NCBI RefSeq assembly: GCF_018780385.1 | Contig: NZ_JADMJO010000028.1 | Location: 1 to 54,555 of the forward strand | Reading direction: 5' to 3' | Length of the DNA stretch: 54,555 bases | Origin: Hydrogenophaga sp. | GTDB taxonomy: Bacteria > Pseudomonadota > Gammaproteobacteria > Burkholderiales > Burkholderiaceae_C | Shown: in pieces, positions 22,669 through 33,400 of the stretch | Layout of the letters: the number at the start of each line of letters is the position of its first letter | How positions within the stretch are numbered: the first letter of the stretch is position 1 | The notes under the pieces: model-generated | Database searches by the model: none | What the model was told of the DNA's origin: nothing | What the model saw: only the letters and a program-made list of their open reading frames with translations | Made by a program: the position numbers and the translations under genes

Positions 22669-25619
22669 AGACCAACGACCTGCCGGACCACGCGACGCCG
22701 ATCGCCTTCACGCTCAATGGCCGCGCGCTGGAAGCCGCGCCGGGTGAGACCTTGCTGAAGGCCGCGCAACGCGCCGGCGTGGCGGTGCCGCACCTGTGCC
22801 ACAAGGACGGCTTGCGCAGCCCGGGGAACTGCCGGGCGTGCATGGTGGAAATCGAGGGCGAACGTGTGCTCGCCCCGTCATGCTGCCGCGCGCCCACGCC
22901 GGGCATGGTGGTCACCACCGACAGTCCGCGCGCGGCTGCGGCGCAGAAGACGGTGCTGGAGCTGTTGTTGTCGGATGCACCCGACACTGCAGCGCTCAAG
23001 TTCGACAGCGAGTTGGCGCATTGGGGGCAAGTTGCCGGTGCGCAGGCAAGGCGTTTCCCCTCGCGCACCCACTACCCCGTTCGGGCTGAGCCTGTCGAAG
23101 CCCAGCGCACACCACCCGTGGATGCCCTTCGACAGGCTCAGGGCGAACGGGTATTGGCTCAAGGCGAACGGATGTCCGCTCAGCCCGAACGGTGGGGCGC
23201 CGACACGTCCCACCCGGCGATGACCGTCAACCTCGACGCCTGCATCCAGTGCACGCGCTGCATCCGCGCCTGCCGCGAGACGCAGGGCAACGACGTGCTG
23301 GGTCTCGCGTTTCGCGGTGGCCATGCGCAAATCGTGTTCGATCAGAACGACCCCATGGGCGCGAGCACCTGCGTGGCTTGCGGCGAGTGCGTGCAGGTCT
23401 GCCCCACGGGCGCGATTGCGCCGGCCAACGGTGCGTACGCGAAGGCTTCACAGCAGCAGGTGGATTCGGTTTGCCCTTTCTGCGGCGTGGGCTGCCAGCT
23501 CACCTACCACGTGACAGACGAGAAGATCGAGCACGTCGAGGGCATTGCCGGCCCGGCCAACGAAGGCCGGTTGTGCGTCAAAGGCCGTTTTGGTTTTGAC
23601 TACGCGCACAGTCCCGAGCGGCTCACGCGCCCGCTGATCCGCCGGGCGGACGCACCCAAAGATCCGCAGGCGGTGATGCGCCGAAACTGGCGCGAACTCT
23701 TCCGCGAAGCCAGCTGGGACGAAGCGCTGGACGCTGCCGCGAATGGCTTCAAGCAGGCGATGGCCAGCACCACCGCGCGCGGGCGCCAAGGCCCGGTGGC
23801 CGGCTTCGGCTCGGCCAAGGGCACGAACGAAGAGGCCTACCTGTTCCAGAAGCTGATCCGCACTGCGTTCGACACGCACAACGTGGACCACTGCACGCGC
23901 CTGTGTCACGCGTCCAGCGTGGCCGCGCTCATGGAAGGCCTGGGCTCGGCCGTGGTCACCAACCCGCTGCGCGACGTGCAGCACGCCGACTTCGTGCTGC
24001 TGATCGGCGCCAACCCCGCGCAGAACCACCCGGTGGGCGCGACCTGGATCAAGAACGCGGTGAAGCAGCGCGGCATGAAGCTCGTGCTGGCCGATCCGCG
24101 CCGCACCGAGCTCGCACGCCACAGCTGGAAGCACCTGGGCTTCAAGTCGGGCACCGACGTGGCGCTGCTCAATGCGCTGCTGCACGCCATCGTGTTCGAA
24201 GGCCTGACCGACCCGGCCTACATCGAGGCCCACACGCTGGACTTCGCACAACTCAAGGCCCACCTGGTGGACTTCTCGCCTGAAGCCATGGCGCCGGTCT
24301 GCGGCATCGATGCGGCCACGCTGCGCGAAGTGGCGCGCGCCTACGCCACGGCGAAGAACGCCATGATCCTCTGGGGCATGGGCATCAGCCAGCACACCCA
24401 CGGCACCGACAACGCGCGCTGCCTGATCGCGCTCTCGCTCATCACCGGCCAGATCGGTCGCCCCGGCACCGGTCTGCACCCGCTGCGCGGGCAAAACAAC
24501 GTGCAGGGAGCGAGCGACGCGGGGCTGATCCCGATGGTGCTGCCCGACTACCAGAAGGTGGGCGACACACAGGCCCGCGAGAAGGCCGAGCATTTGTGGA
24601 ACCTGCCGCCCGGCACGCTGGGCAGCGAGGCGGGCCTGACCGTGGTGGAGATCATCGACGCCGCCCACCGACGCGAGATCCGCGCCATGCTGATCCAGGG
24701 CGAGAACCCCGCCATGAGCGACCCCGACGCCACCCATGCCCGCGAAGCGCTCGCCGGGTTGGACCACCTGGTGGTGCAGGACATCTTTCTGACCGAAACC
24801 GCGAGCCTGGCCGACGTGGTGCTGCCCGCCACCGCCTGGCCCGAAAAGACCGGCAGCGTGACCAACACCGACCGCTGCGTGCAGCTCGGCCGCAAGGCCG
24901 TGCGTGCGCCCGGCGAAGCCATGGCCGACGCCTGGATCACCGAACAGCTGGCGCGCCGGCTCGGCCTGGACTGGACCTACGGTGTGGCCGCCGACGGCAC
25001 TGCTGCGACGGATGCGCAGGGCGGCATCGGCGCGGTATTTGAAGAGATGCGCGCCATGATGCCCAGCATCGCCGGCCTCTCGTGGGCGCGGCTGCAGCGC
25101 GAAGGCGCGGTGACCTACCCGGTGAGCAGCGAAAACGACCCCGGCCAGCCGGTGGTGTTCACCGACGGTTTCCCCACCGCCAGCGGGCGCGCCTCGCTGG
25201 TGGGTGCCAGCGTCACGCCGCCGGCCGAGGTGCCGGATGCGTCGTTCCCGATGGTGCTCATCACCGGGCGCCAGCTGGAGCACTGGCACACCGGCAGCAT
25301 GACACGGCGCAGCGAGGTGCTTGATGCGCTGGAGCCCGGCCCGGTGGTGAGCCTGCACCCCACCACCGCGCGGCGGCTGGGGCTGAGGGCGGGTGCTCTG
25401 GCGCAGGTGCGTTCGCGCCGTGGCGAGGTGGCGCTGCCGGTGCGGCTGGACGACGCGATGCCGCTGGACACGGTCTTCATCCCGTTTGCCTACGCCGAAG
25501 CGGCGGCCAACCTGCTCACCAACCCGGCCCTGGACCCGGTGGGCAAGATCGCCGAACTGAAGTACTGTGCGGTGGACGTGCGGCCCTCGGTGTCCACGCA
25601 GGAATCGGCCCGGGTTTGA
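22665..25619 (+). CDS. fdsA: Formate dehydrogenase alpha (catalytic, molybdopterin) subunit
   Basis: Encodes 984 residues. N-terminal [2Fe-2S] ferredoxin (Cys45, 56, 59, 73 or 74), two [4Fe-4S] motifs (CIQCTRCIRACRE and CVACGECVQVCP), a further cluster at CPFCGVGCQ, then the bis-MGD domain. The Mo ligand is probably Cys414 followed by His415 in TRLCHASSVAAL, the position of selenocysteine-His in E. coli FdhF. Residues ~137-178 are a foreign palindromic repeat inserted in frame between the ferredoxin part and the 4Fe-4S region. No fdsC (sulfurtransferase, needed for FDH activity elsewhere) or fdsD follows in this window. Confidence 0.92.
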   Translation: MKTNDLPDHATPIAFTLNGRALEAAPGETLLKAAQRAGVAVPHLCHKDGLRSPGNCRACMVEIEGERVLAPSCCRAPTPGMVVTTDSPRAAAAQKTVLELLLSDAPDTAALKFDSELAHWGQVAGAQARRFPSRTHYPVRAEPVEAQRTPPVDALRQAQGERVLAQGERMSAQPERWGADTSHPAMTVNLDACIQCTRCIRACRETQGNDVLGLAFRGGHAQIVFDQNDPMGASTCVACGECVQVCPTGAIAPANGAYAKASQQQVDSVCPFCGVGCQLTYHVTDEKIEHVEGIAGPANEGRLCVKGRFGFDYAHSPERLTRPLIRRADAPKDPQAVMRRNWRELFREASWDEALDAAANGFKQAMASTTARGRQGPVAGFGSAKGTNEEAYLFQKLIRTAFDTHNVDHCTRLCHASSVAALMEGLGSAVVTNPLRDVQHADFVLLIGANPAQNHPVGATWIKNAVKQRGMKLVLADPRRTELARHSWKHLGFKSGTDVALLNALLHAIVFEGLTDPAYIEAHTLDFAQLKAHLVDFSPEAMAPVCGIDAATLREVARAYATAKNAMILWGMGISQHTHGTDNARCLIALSLITGQIGRPGTGLHPLRGQNNVQGASDAGLIPMVLPDYQKVGDTQAREKAEHLWNLPPGTLGSEAGLTVVEIIDAAHRREIRAMLIQGENPAMSDPDATHAREALAGLDHLVVQDIFLTETASLADVVLPATAWPEKTGSVTNTDRCVQLGRKAVRAPGEAMADAWITEQLARRLGLDWTYGVAADGTAATDAQGGIGAVFEEMRAMMPSIAGLSWARLQREGAVTYPVSSENDPGQPVVFTDGFPTASGRASLVGASVTPPAEVPDASFPMVLITGRQLEHWHTGSMTRRSEVLDALEPGPVVSLHPTTARRLGLRAGALAQVRSRRGEVALPVRLDDAMPLDTVFIPFAYAEAAANLLTNPALDPVGKIAELKYCAVDVRPSVSTQESARV
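23077..23197. repeat. Interspersed palindromic repeat inside fdsA, translated in frame
   Basis: Two arms lie at 23077-23103 and 23125-23151 as an inverted pair with a few mismatches (core CTGAGCCTGTCGAAG and CTTCGACAGGCTCAG), 21 bases apart. A third, imperfect palindromic part follows at 23160-23197 (core GGCGAACGG...CCGAACGG). The whole stretch has no stop and encodes VRAEPVEAQ...[11 protein letters not shown]. The same element, in the same frame, is in uvrA at 31761-31830. Confidence 0.85.
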
Positions 25620-25710
25620 TCTGACGCAAGGCCTTTGAGCCCGGCCCCTCCTACGATGACCGTGCCGTCTCGTGCGGCCTTGTTCATTCATCACCTGGAG
25701 GAGATCGACC

Positions 25711-26148
25711 ATGTTCAAAAAAATCCTGCTGCCCACCGACGGCTCCGAACTCGGCGTGTTTGCCACCCGCGCCGCCGTGCAACTGGCCAAGAGCCAGGGC
25801 GCGCAAGTGGTGGGCGTGTACGTGATCGACCCGTTCCCCTACATCGGCATCGGCGACGCCTCGGCCATCGGTCTGCAGTCCTACCTGACGGAGGCCAAGG
25901 CCGCTGCCGGCGTGGCGCTGGATGCCGCGCGCATGGCCTGCGCGGCCGACGGTGTGCCGTTCACGGGCGACACCATCGAACGCAACGTGGTCTACGAAGG
26001 GATCATCGAGACGGCCGAGGCCGAGGGCTGCGACCTGATCGTGATGGGTTCACACGGCCGCCAGGGCGTGAAGGCGCTCATCCTGGGCAGCGTGGCGCAA
26101 AAGGTGCTGACCCACGCGAAGGTGCCCGTGCTGATCGTCAAGTCTTGA
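25711..26148 (+). CDS. Universal stress protein (UspA family)
   Basis: Encodes 145 residues. KKILLPTDGSELG at the N-terminus and MGSHGRQGVKALILGSVAQKVL near the C-terminus give the Usp fold with the ATP-binding G-x2-G-x9-G-S pattern, so it is of the nucleotide-binding class. Such proteins respond to starvation, redox or membrane stress. The ATG at 25711 has a very strong CTGGAGGAG Shine-Dalgarno. It stands alone, 91 bases after fdsA, and its end forms part of a perfect palindrome shared with the next gene's end. Confidence 0.9.
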   Translation: MFKKILLPTDGSELGVFATRAAVQLAKSQGAQVVGVYVIDPFPYIGIGDASAIGLQSYLTEAKAAAGVALDAARMACAADGVPFTGDTIERNVVYEGIIETAEAEGCDLIVMGSHGRQGVKALILGSVAQKVLTHAKVPVLIVKS

Positions 26149-26156
26149 CGATCAGC
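26130..26156. terminator. Perfect 13-bp palindrome spanning both stop codons of convergent genes
   Basis: GCTGATCGTCAAG and its exact reverse complement CTTGACGATCAGC flank a single T at 26143. The stem covers the last codons of the universal stress gene and the stop codons of both convergent genes. No clean T-run follows on the plus strand (GCATGAATTTT), so it may act as a weak bidirectional terminator or as an mRNA 3'-end stabiliser. Confidence 0.6.
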
Positions 26157-27285
26157 GCATGAATTTTCCGTTGGCGTTCACGATCGACAAATCGGAAAAG
26201 TCCAGACCGGTGTGGTCCGTGGCGCTGTAGTTGATCTGCAGACCACCGATGTCGTAGTTGCGCATGCCTTCCAGCGCGTCGCGCAAGGCCACCGGTGTCG
26301 GGTTGGGGCCGGCGCGGCGCAGGCCTTCCGCCATCACCTTGGCCGCGGCAAAACCTTCCATCATGGCCGGTGACACACCCTCCAGGCCCTTGGCCTTGGC
26401 CAGGTCCTGCGCTTCCTTGATCAGCGGGTAGGCCACCGAACGTTCGTTGGGGAACACCTGCGTCACGATCACGCCACGGGCGTGTTCGCCGAGCAGTTTG
26501 ATGAAACCGTCGGAGGCGTTGTTGGACAGCGTGACCAACTGGGCCCGCGAGCCCGCCGCGCGGATCGCCTTCATGCCGTTGGCGGCGTTGCCGGCCGAGC
26601 CGATGACCATCACCGCCTGGGCGTTGCTTTTGGCAACACGAGCCGCCAGTTCGGTGAAGTCGGGTTTGTCACGCGGGAATTTTTCCTGCAACACCGGCGT
26701 CTGCTTCACGGTGGCGAAGCCTTTCAGAGCGCCCGCGGCCGAGTCGGCGCCAAACGAGTCGTCGGTCTCCAGCAGCGCGATGCGCGTGATGCCGATGCTC
26801 GCCAGGTGCTCGATGGCCTTGGCGGCTTCGCGCTGGTAGGTGGCGCGCACGTTGAACACCCAGGGGTTCACCGGCTCGTGCAGCACCATGGCGCCCGTGC
26901 TCGGGCCCACCAGCGGCACCTTGAACTCGGCGAGCATGGGCAGCAGGGCCTGTGAATGCGGTGTGCCTCGGTTCAGGAACAAGGCCAGCACCTTCTGCTC
27001 GGTGATGAGCTGGCGCGAGACCTCCACCGTGACCTTGGGGTCGAACTTGTCGTCGACCGACACCAGCTCGATCTTCTGGCCGTTGACGCCGCCACGCGCG
27101 TTGACCGCGTCGAAGTACAGCCTGGCGCCATCGATGTTCTCTTTCACCCCGGCCGCCACCGAGCCGGTGATGCCCGTTGGATTGCCGATGCGCAGTTGCG
27201 CCCAGGCGGGCAGGGTGATGGTGATGAGGCCGGCCAGGCCGAGGGTGGCGAGGCTCCTGGGCCAGGAGGTGAAGTTTTTTTTCAT
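26152..27285 (-). CDS. Branched-chain amino acid/amide ABC transporter substrate-binding protein
   Basis: Encodes 377 residues. A Sec signal peptide is visible (MKKNFTSWPRSLATLGLAGLITITLPAWA, cleaved near AWA). The mature part has the two-lobed LivK/Peripla_BP_6 fold: RIGNPTGITGSVA, GARLYFDAVNARGGVNGQKIELVSVDDKFDP and RLNRG-like hinge segments. It would bind a small ligand in the periplasm; no permease or ATPase genes are nearby, so it is an orphan. Start at 27285 has GGAGA upstream; an 8-codon longer frame would spoil the signal peptide. Confidence 0.88.
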   Translation of the reverse strand: MKKNFTSWPRSLATLGLAGLITITLPAWAQLRIGNPTGITGSVAAGVKENIDGARLYFDAVNARGGVNGQKIELVSVDDKFDPKVTVEVSRQLITEQKVLALFLNRGTPHSQALLPMLAEFKVPLVGPSTGAMVLHEPVNPWVFNVRATYQREAAKAIEHLASIGITRIALLETDDSFGADSAAGALKGFATVKQTPVLQEKFPRDKPDFTELAARVAKSNAQAVMVIGSAGNAANGMKAIRAAGSRAQLVTLSNNASDGFIKLLGEHARGVIVTQVFPNERSVAYPLIKEAQDLAKAKGLEGVSPAMMEGFAAAKVMAEGLRRAGPNPTPVALRDALEGMRNYDIGGLQINYSATDHTGLDFSDLSIVNANGKFMR

Positions 27286-27415
27286 GGGTTTGTCTCCGAA
27301 GATGGGCACAGTCTAGGCAGCCTGGTCGGGCGGGAAATTGTGGGTATGACGTACACGGCAGGGGGTATGTCACGCGGCTCCGTAGAATCTTTGCGTCCCC
27401 CTCTGGAGCCCCTGC

Positions 27416-30400
27416 ATGTCCGATGCCTTTTTGCCCGCCGAGTTGCCTGTGGACGCGATTGCACCCGCGTCCGACGATGAGGGGCGCGACCGACCGACGG
27501 AAGGTGGCACTGGCCTGATCCGCATCCGCGGCGCGCGCCAGCACAACCTGAAGAACATCGACCTCGACATCCGCACCGGCGAACTCACGGTCGTCACCGG
27601 CCCCAGCGGTTCGGGCAAGTCGAGCCTGGTGTTCGACACCCTGTTTGCAGAGGGCCAGCGCCGTTACGTGGAAACCTTCAGCGCGTATGCGCGCCAGTTT
27701 CTCGACCGCATGGACAAACCCGCGGTGGACCGGGTGGAGGGCGTGCCACCGGCGATCGCGATCGACCAGACCAACCCGGTGCGCAGCTCGCGCTCCACGG
27801 TCGGCACCATGACCGAGCTCAACGACCACCTGAAGCTGTTGGTCGCGCGCGGTGCCGAGCTGTTCGACCGCGACACCGCGGCGCTGGTGCGGCACGACTC
27901 GCCGGAGTCGATCTACGCGGAGCTGAGTGCCCGCGCGGCGGCGCAGGGAGATCCCAGACTCGTCGTCACCTTCCCGGTGGAGCTGCCCGCGAGCACCACG
28001 CCCGAAGAAATCGAACAGTGGCTTTCGGCCAGCGGCTACACGCGGGTGCAGGCCGAGCGGGTGGTGCAGCGCGCCATCGCACCGGTCGATGAAAAGGCCA
28101 AGACCAAAGGCAAGGCCAAGGCCGCGCCCATGGAGTCGATCAAGGTGCTCGACGTGGTGGCCGACCGTTTCCGCATCGGCACCACCGAACCGGCGCGCGT
28201 GATGGAAGCCATCGAGGTCGGCTTGAAGCGGGGCAGCGGCAAGTTGATGGTGTATGCCCTGAAATCGGAATCTGACCCCCAATTGGGTGGGGAGCCCGAG
28301 ATCTGGAGATTCAGCACCGGCCTGCATTGCCCCGAGAGCGACATCCGCTACAGCGAGCCAACGCCGTCGATGTTCTCGTTCAATTCGGCCGTGGGCGCCT
28401 GCGAGGCCTGTCGGGGTTTCGGGCGGGTGATCGGGGTGGATTACGGGCTGGTGATTCCGAACGACAAGCTCACGCTGCGCGCCGGGGCCATCAAGGTGTT
28501 CCAGACGCCGGCCTGGAAAGAGGCGCAGGACGACATGATGCGGCACGCCGAGGCCGCCGGCATCCCGCGCGACACCCCGTGGGCCAAGCTCACCGATGAG
28601 CAGAAACACTGGGTCAGGGCCGGCTCGCCGCAGTGGAACGGCAAGTGGAACCAGCACTGGTACGGGGTGGACCGCTTCTTCGAATACCTGGAGAGCAAGG
28701 CCTACAAGATGCACATCCGCGTGCTCTTGTCCAAATACCGCAGCTACACCGAATGCCCGAGTTGCCACGGCGCGCGCCTCAAGACCGACAGCCTGCTCTG
28801 GCGCCTGGGCACGAAGGCGCAGGCGGATGCGGTGCTGAAGCCCGCGAAGCGTTACTTGCCGCAGGGTGTGAAGTGGTCACGCACGCAACTGGAGGCCTTG
28901 CCCGGTCTGTGCCTGCACGATCTGATGTTGCTGCCGCTGGATCGGTTGCGGGTGTTTTTTGCCTCCCTGGCTCCCTCCCACACGCGCGGGGAGAAGGAGC
29001 CGAACACCGGGCAGGCGCAGGCCCTCAAACTCCTGCTCGACGAAATCAACACCCGCATCCGTTACCTCTGCGAGGTCGGCATCGGCTACCTCACGCTCGA
29101 CCGGCAAAGCCGCACGCTCAGCGGTGGCGAGGTGCAGCGCATCAACCTCACCACGGCGCTCGGCACCTCGCTGGTGAACACGTTGTTCGTGCTCGACGAG
29201 CCCAGCATCGGCCTGCACCCGCGCGACATGGCGCGCATCAACGACGCCATGCTGCGCCTGCGCGACGCCGGCAACACGCTGGTGGTGGTCGAACACGATC
29301 CGGCCGTGATGCTGGCCGCCGACCGCCTGATCGACATGGGCCCGGGCCCGGGTGAGCGCGGCGGGCAGATCGTGTTCGACGGCACGCCCGAGCAGATCCG
29401 TTCGGCCGACACACTCACCGGCGCCTACCTCGGTGCGCGCAAGACCATCGGCATGGGTTTCAAGCGCGCGGTGACCGACAGCACGCCGCGCCTGATTCTT
29501 GAAGGCGCGCGCGAACACAACCTGAAGGACGTGTCGGTGGAGTTCCCGCTGCAGCGCCTGGTGGTGGTCACCGGCGTCTCGGGCTCGGGCAAGTCCAGCC
29601 TCATTCAAGACGTGCTGGCCCCCGCGCTGCTGCGCCACTTCGGCAAGTCCACCGACACGCCCGGCGCGCACGACCGCTTGCTGGGTGCCGACCTGCTCTC
29701 CGAGGTGGTGTTCGTCGACCAGTCACCCATCGGCAAGACCGCGCGCTCCAACCCGGTGAGCTACGTGGGCGCGTGGGACGCCATCCGCGCGCTGTTCGCC
29801 GACGCGCCGCTCTCGCGCCAGCGCAGCTACACGCCCGCCAAATTCAGCTTCAACAGCGGCGACGGGCGCTGCCCCACCTGCGGTGGCTCGGGCTTCGAGC
29901 ACGTGGAGATGCAGTTCCTGAGCGACGTGTATTTGCGCTGCCCGGACTGCGATGGCAAGCGTTACCGGCCCGAGATTCTGGAGGTGCGCATCGAACGCGG
30001 CGCTCGCTCGCTCAACGTTGCCGACGTGCTGGACCTGACGGTCAGCGAGGCGGCGGAGCTCTTCAAGGCCGACAGAGAGGTGATCCGCGTGCTGCAACCC
30101 ATCGTCGACGTGGGCCTGGAGTACGTGAAGCTCGGCCAGCCCGTGCCCACGCTTTCGGGTGGCGAGGCGCAGCGCTTGAAGCTCGCGGGCTTCCTGGCCG
30201 ACGCCTCCAAGAGTGCGAGCGCGAGCCGCCAGCCGCTCTCGCGCAAGGGCACGCTGTTCCTGTTCGACGAGCCCACCACCGGCCTGCATTTCGACGACAT
30301 CGCCAAGCTCATGCGAAGCTTGCGCAAGCTGCTCGATGCGGGCCATTCGCTGGTGGTGATCGAGCACAACCTGGACGTGATCCGCTCGGCCGACTGGCTG

Positions 30401-33400
30401 ATCGACCTCGGCCCCGAGGGCGGTGACGCCGGTGGCCTGGTGGTGGCCGAGGGCGCGCCCGAGCAGGTGCGCGAACACGCGAGCAGCCACACCGCCAAGG
30501 CGCTGCGCGAGTACGCGCTGTCCATGGGCGAGGTGCACGCGGTGCGCGAAGGCCGCGCGTCCGACTACCTGGGACAGTCCAGCGGCCTGGCCGCCGCCGC
30601 CCGCCGCAGCGACAAACACGGCCACGCCATCCGCATCGTCAACGCCAAGGAACACAACCTCAAGAACTTGAGCGTGGACATCCCGCGCGGCCAGTTCAAC
30701 GTGATCTCGGGCGTGAGCGGTTCGGGCAAGTCCACGCTGGCCTTCGACATCCTGTTCAACGAAGGCCAGCGGCGCTACCTCGAGAGCCTGAACGCCTACG
30801 CGCGCAGCATCGTGCAGCCCGCGGGCCGGCCCGAGGTGGACGCGGTCTACGGCATCCCGCCCACGGTGGCGATCGAGCAGCGGCTCTCGCGCGGCGGGCG
30901 CAAGAGCACGGTGGGCACCACCACCGAGGTCTGGCATTTCCTGCGCCTGCTCTATGTGAAGCTGGGCACGCAGCACTGCGTGCACGACGGCGCGGCCGTG
31001 ATGCCGCAGAGTGCCGACAGCATCGCCGCCGCCATCCTCCAGCGCTACGCCGGCCAGCACATCGGCCTGCTCGCTCCGCTGGTGGTCAACCGCAAGGGCG
31101 TCTACACCGAGCTGGCCGACTGGGCGCGCCCGCGCGGCCACACCCACCTGCGCGTGGACGGCGAATTCCTCCCCACCACCGGCTTCCCGCGCATCGACCG
31201 CTTCAAGGAACACACCATCGAGCTGCCGGTGGCCGACTTCGTGGTGAGCGCCGACCAGGAGGCCCAGCTTCGCAGCCAGCTGGCCAAGGCGCTGGAGATC
31301 GGCAAGGGCGTGGTGCACGTGCTGCACCCGCTCGACGGTCTGGCTCGGGCTTTGGAAGAAGGTACTTCGACGCGTGACCTCGGCCGGCTGGAGGTGTTCT
31401 CCACCACGCGTGCCTGCCCGGTCTGCGCCACCAGTTACCCCGAACTCGACCCGCGCCTGTTCTCGTACAACAGCAAGCACGGCTGGTGCCCTGACTGTGT
31501 GGGCACTGGCCTCAAACTCTCGCGCGACCAGCGCACCGTGCTCGACGATTCGGTGCGCGACGACAAGGAGCGTGGCCGCGAGCAGAGCTTTGCCGAACCC
31601 GAGGTGGACGACCTGGTGGACGAGGTGTGCCCCGGCTGCGCGGGCACTCGGCTGAATGCCCAGGCCCGCGCGGTGAAGTTCAGCGCCGTGGGCATCACCG
31701 ATGTGGCGCGGCTTTCGGTGCGCGAGGTGCGGCAGTGGGTGCAGGCGTTGATCAACAATGCCGTTCGCCCTGAGCCTGTCGAAGGGCATCCAGACTCGCA
31801 GGGGCTTCGACAAGCCCAGCCCGAACGGGGTTTTGTGATGAGCGTCCGCGAAACCGGCATCGCGCGCGACCTGTTGCCCGAAATCGAAAGCCGCCTCGCC
31901 TTCCTCGAAGAAGTGGGCCTGAACTACCTGACCCTGGACCGCGGCGCGCCCACGCTCAGCGGTGGTGAGGCGCAGCGCATCCGCCTGGCGGCGCAGCTCG
32001 GCAGCAACCTGCAAGGCGTGTGTTACGTGCTCGACGAGCCCACCATCGGCCTGCACGCGCGCGACAACGCGATATTGCTCAACGCGCTGCACAAGCTCGG
32101 CGACATGGGCAACACGCTGGTGGTGGTGGAGCACGACGAAGACACCATCCGCCGTGCCGACCACATCATCGACATCGGCCCCAGCGCGGGCAAACGCGGC
32201 GGGCGCGTGGTGGCGCAGGGCACGGTCGACGACCTGTCGGCGAACCCCGAGTCGGTGACCGGGCGCTACCTGCTGCATGCGATGAAGCATCCGCTGCAGG
32301 CCAGAAGGCCTGTGTTGCCCCCTCTCCCGCCAGCGGGAGAAGGTGAGGGTGCCCCCTGGCTCCACGTGCACCGCGCCCAACTTCACAACCTCAACCAGCT
32401 CGACGCCGCCGTGCCGCTGCAGCGCCTGGTCGTCATCACCGGTGTCTCCGGCTCGGGCAAGTCCACGCTCGCGCGCGACGTGCTGCTGACCAACGTGGCC
32501 GCCGCTGTCTCCCAGCGCAGCACGAGAGCCGGCCGCGACGCGATGGACCAGGGTCAATACCCCGCGTGGTCCGGCTGTGCCGGCGTGAGCGGTTTCGAGA
32601 CCGTGGACCGCGTGCTCGAAGTCGACCAGACGCCGATCGGAAAAACACCGCGCAGCTGCCCGGCCACCTACATCGGTTTCTGGGACACGGTGCGCAAGCT
32701 GTTCGCCGACACGCTGGAAGCCAAGGCGCGTGGCTACGGCCCGGGCCGTTTCAGCTTCAACACCGGCGAAGGCCGCTGCCCGGGCTGCGAAGGCCAGGGC
32801 ATGCGCACCATCGAGATGAGCTTCCTGCCCGACGTGAAAGTGCCCTGCGAGGTCTGCCACGGCGCGCGCTTCAACCCCGAGACCCTGGCCGTGACCTGGA
32901 AGGGCAAGAGCATCGGCGACGTGCTGCAGATGGAGGTGGACGAGGCGGTGGACTTTTTCGCCGCCATGCCCAGCATCGGCCACCCGCTGCAGCTGCTGAA
33001 AGACGTGGGCCTGGGTTACCTCACGCTGGGCCAGCCCAGCCCCACGCTCAGCGGTGGCGAGGCGCAGCGCATCAAGCTCGTGACCGAACTCAGCAAGGTG
33101 CGTGACGACATCACGCGCCGTGGCCAGAAGCCGCCGCACACGCTGTATGTGCTGGACGAGCCCACGGTGGGCCTGCACATGGCCGATGTGGAAAAGCTCA
33201 TTCGCGTGCTGCACCGCCTGGTGGACGGTGGACACAGCGTCATCGTGATCGAGCACGACCTGGACGTGATGGCCGAAGCCGACTGGATCATCGACCTCGG
33301 TCCCGAGGGCGGGGGCGGTGGTGGCCTCATCGTGGCCGCCGCGCCGCCCGACGAGGTGGTGCGGCTGGACACGCACACCGGGCGCGTGCTGGGGCCGGTG

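Noticed and set aside
23077..23197. CRISPR array or tandem repeat in fdsA
   Set aside because: The arms are an inverted pair with a degenerate third unit, without regular spacers; it is an interspersed palindromic element.
29723..33376. Open frame of 1217 codons on the minus strand opposite uvrA
   Set aside because: Mirror of the uvrA codon pattern, with no start signal or recognisable domain.
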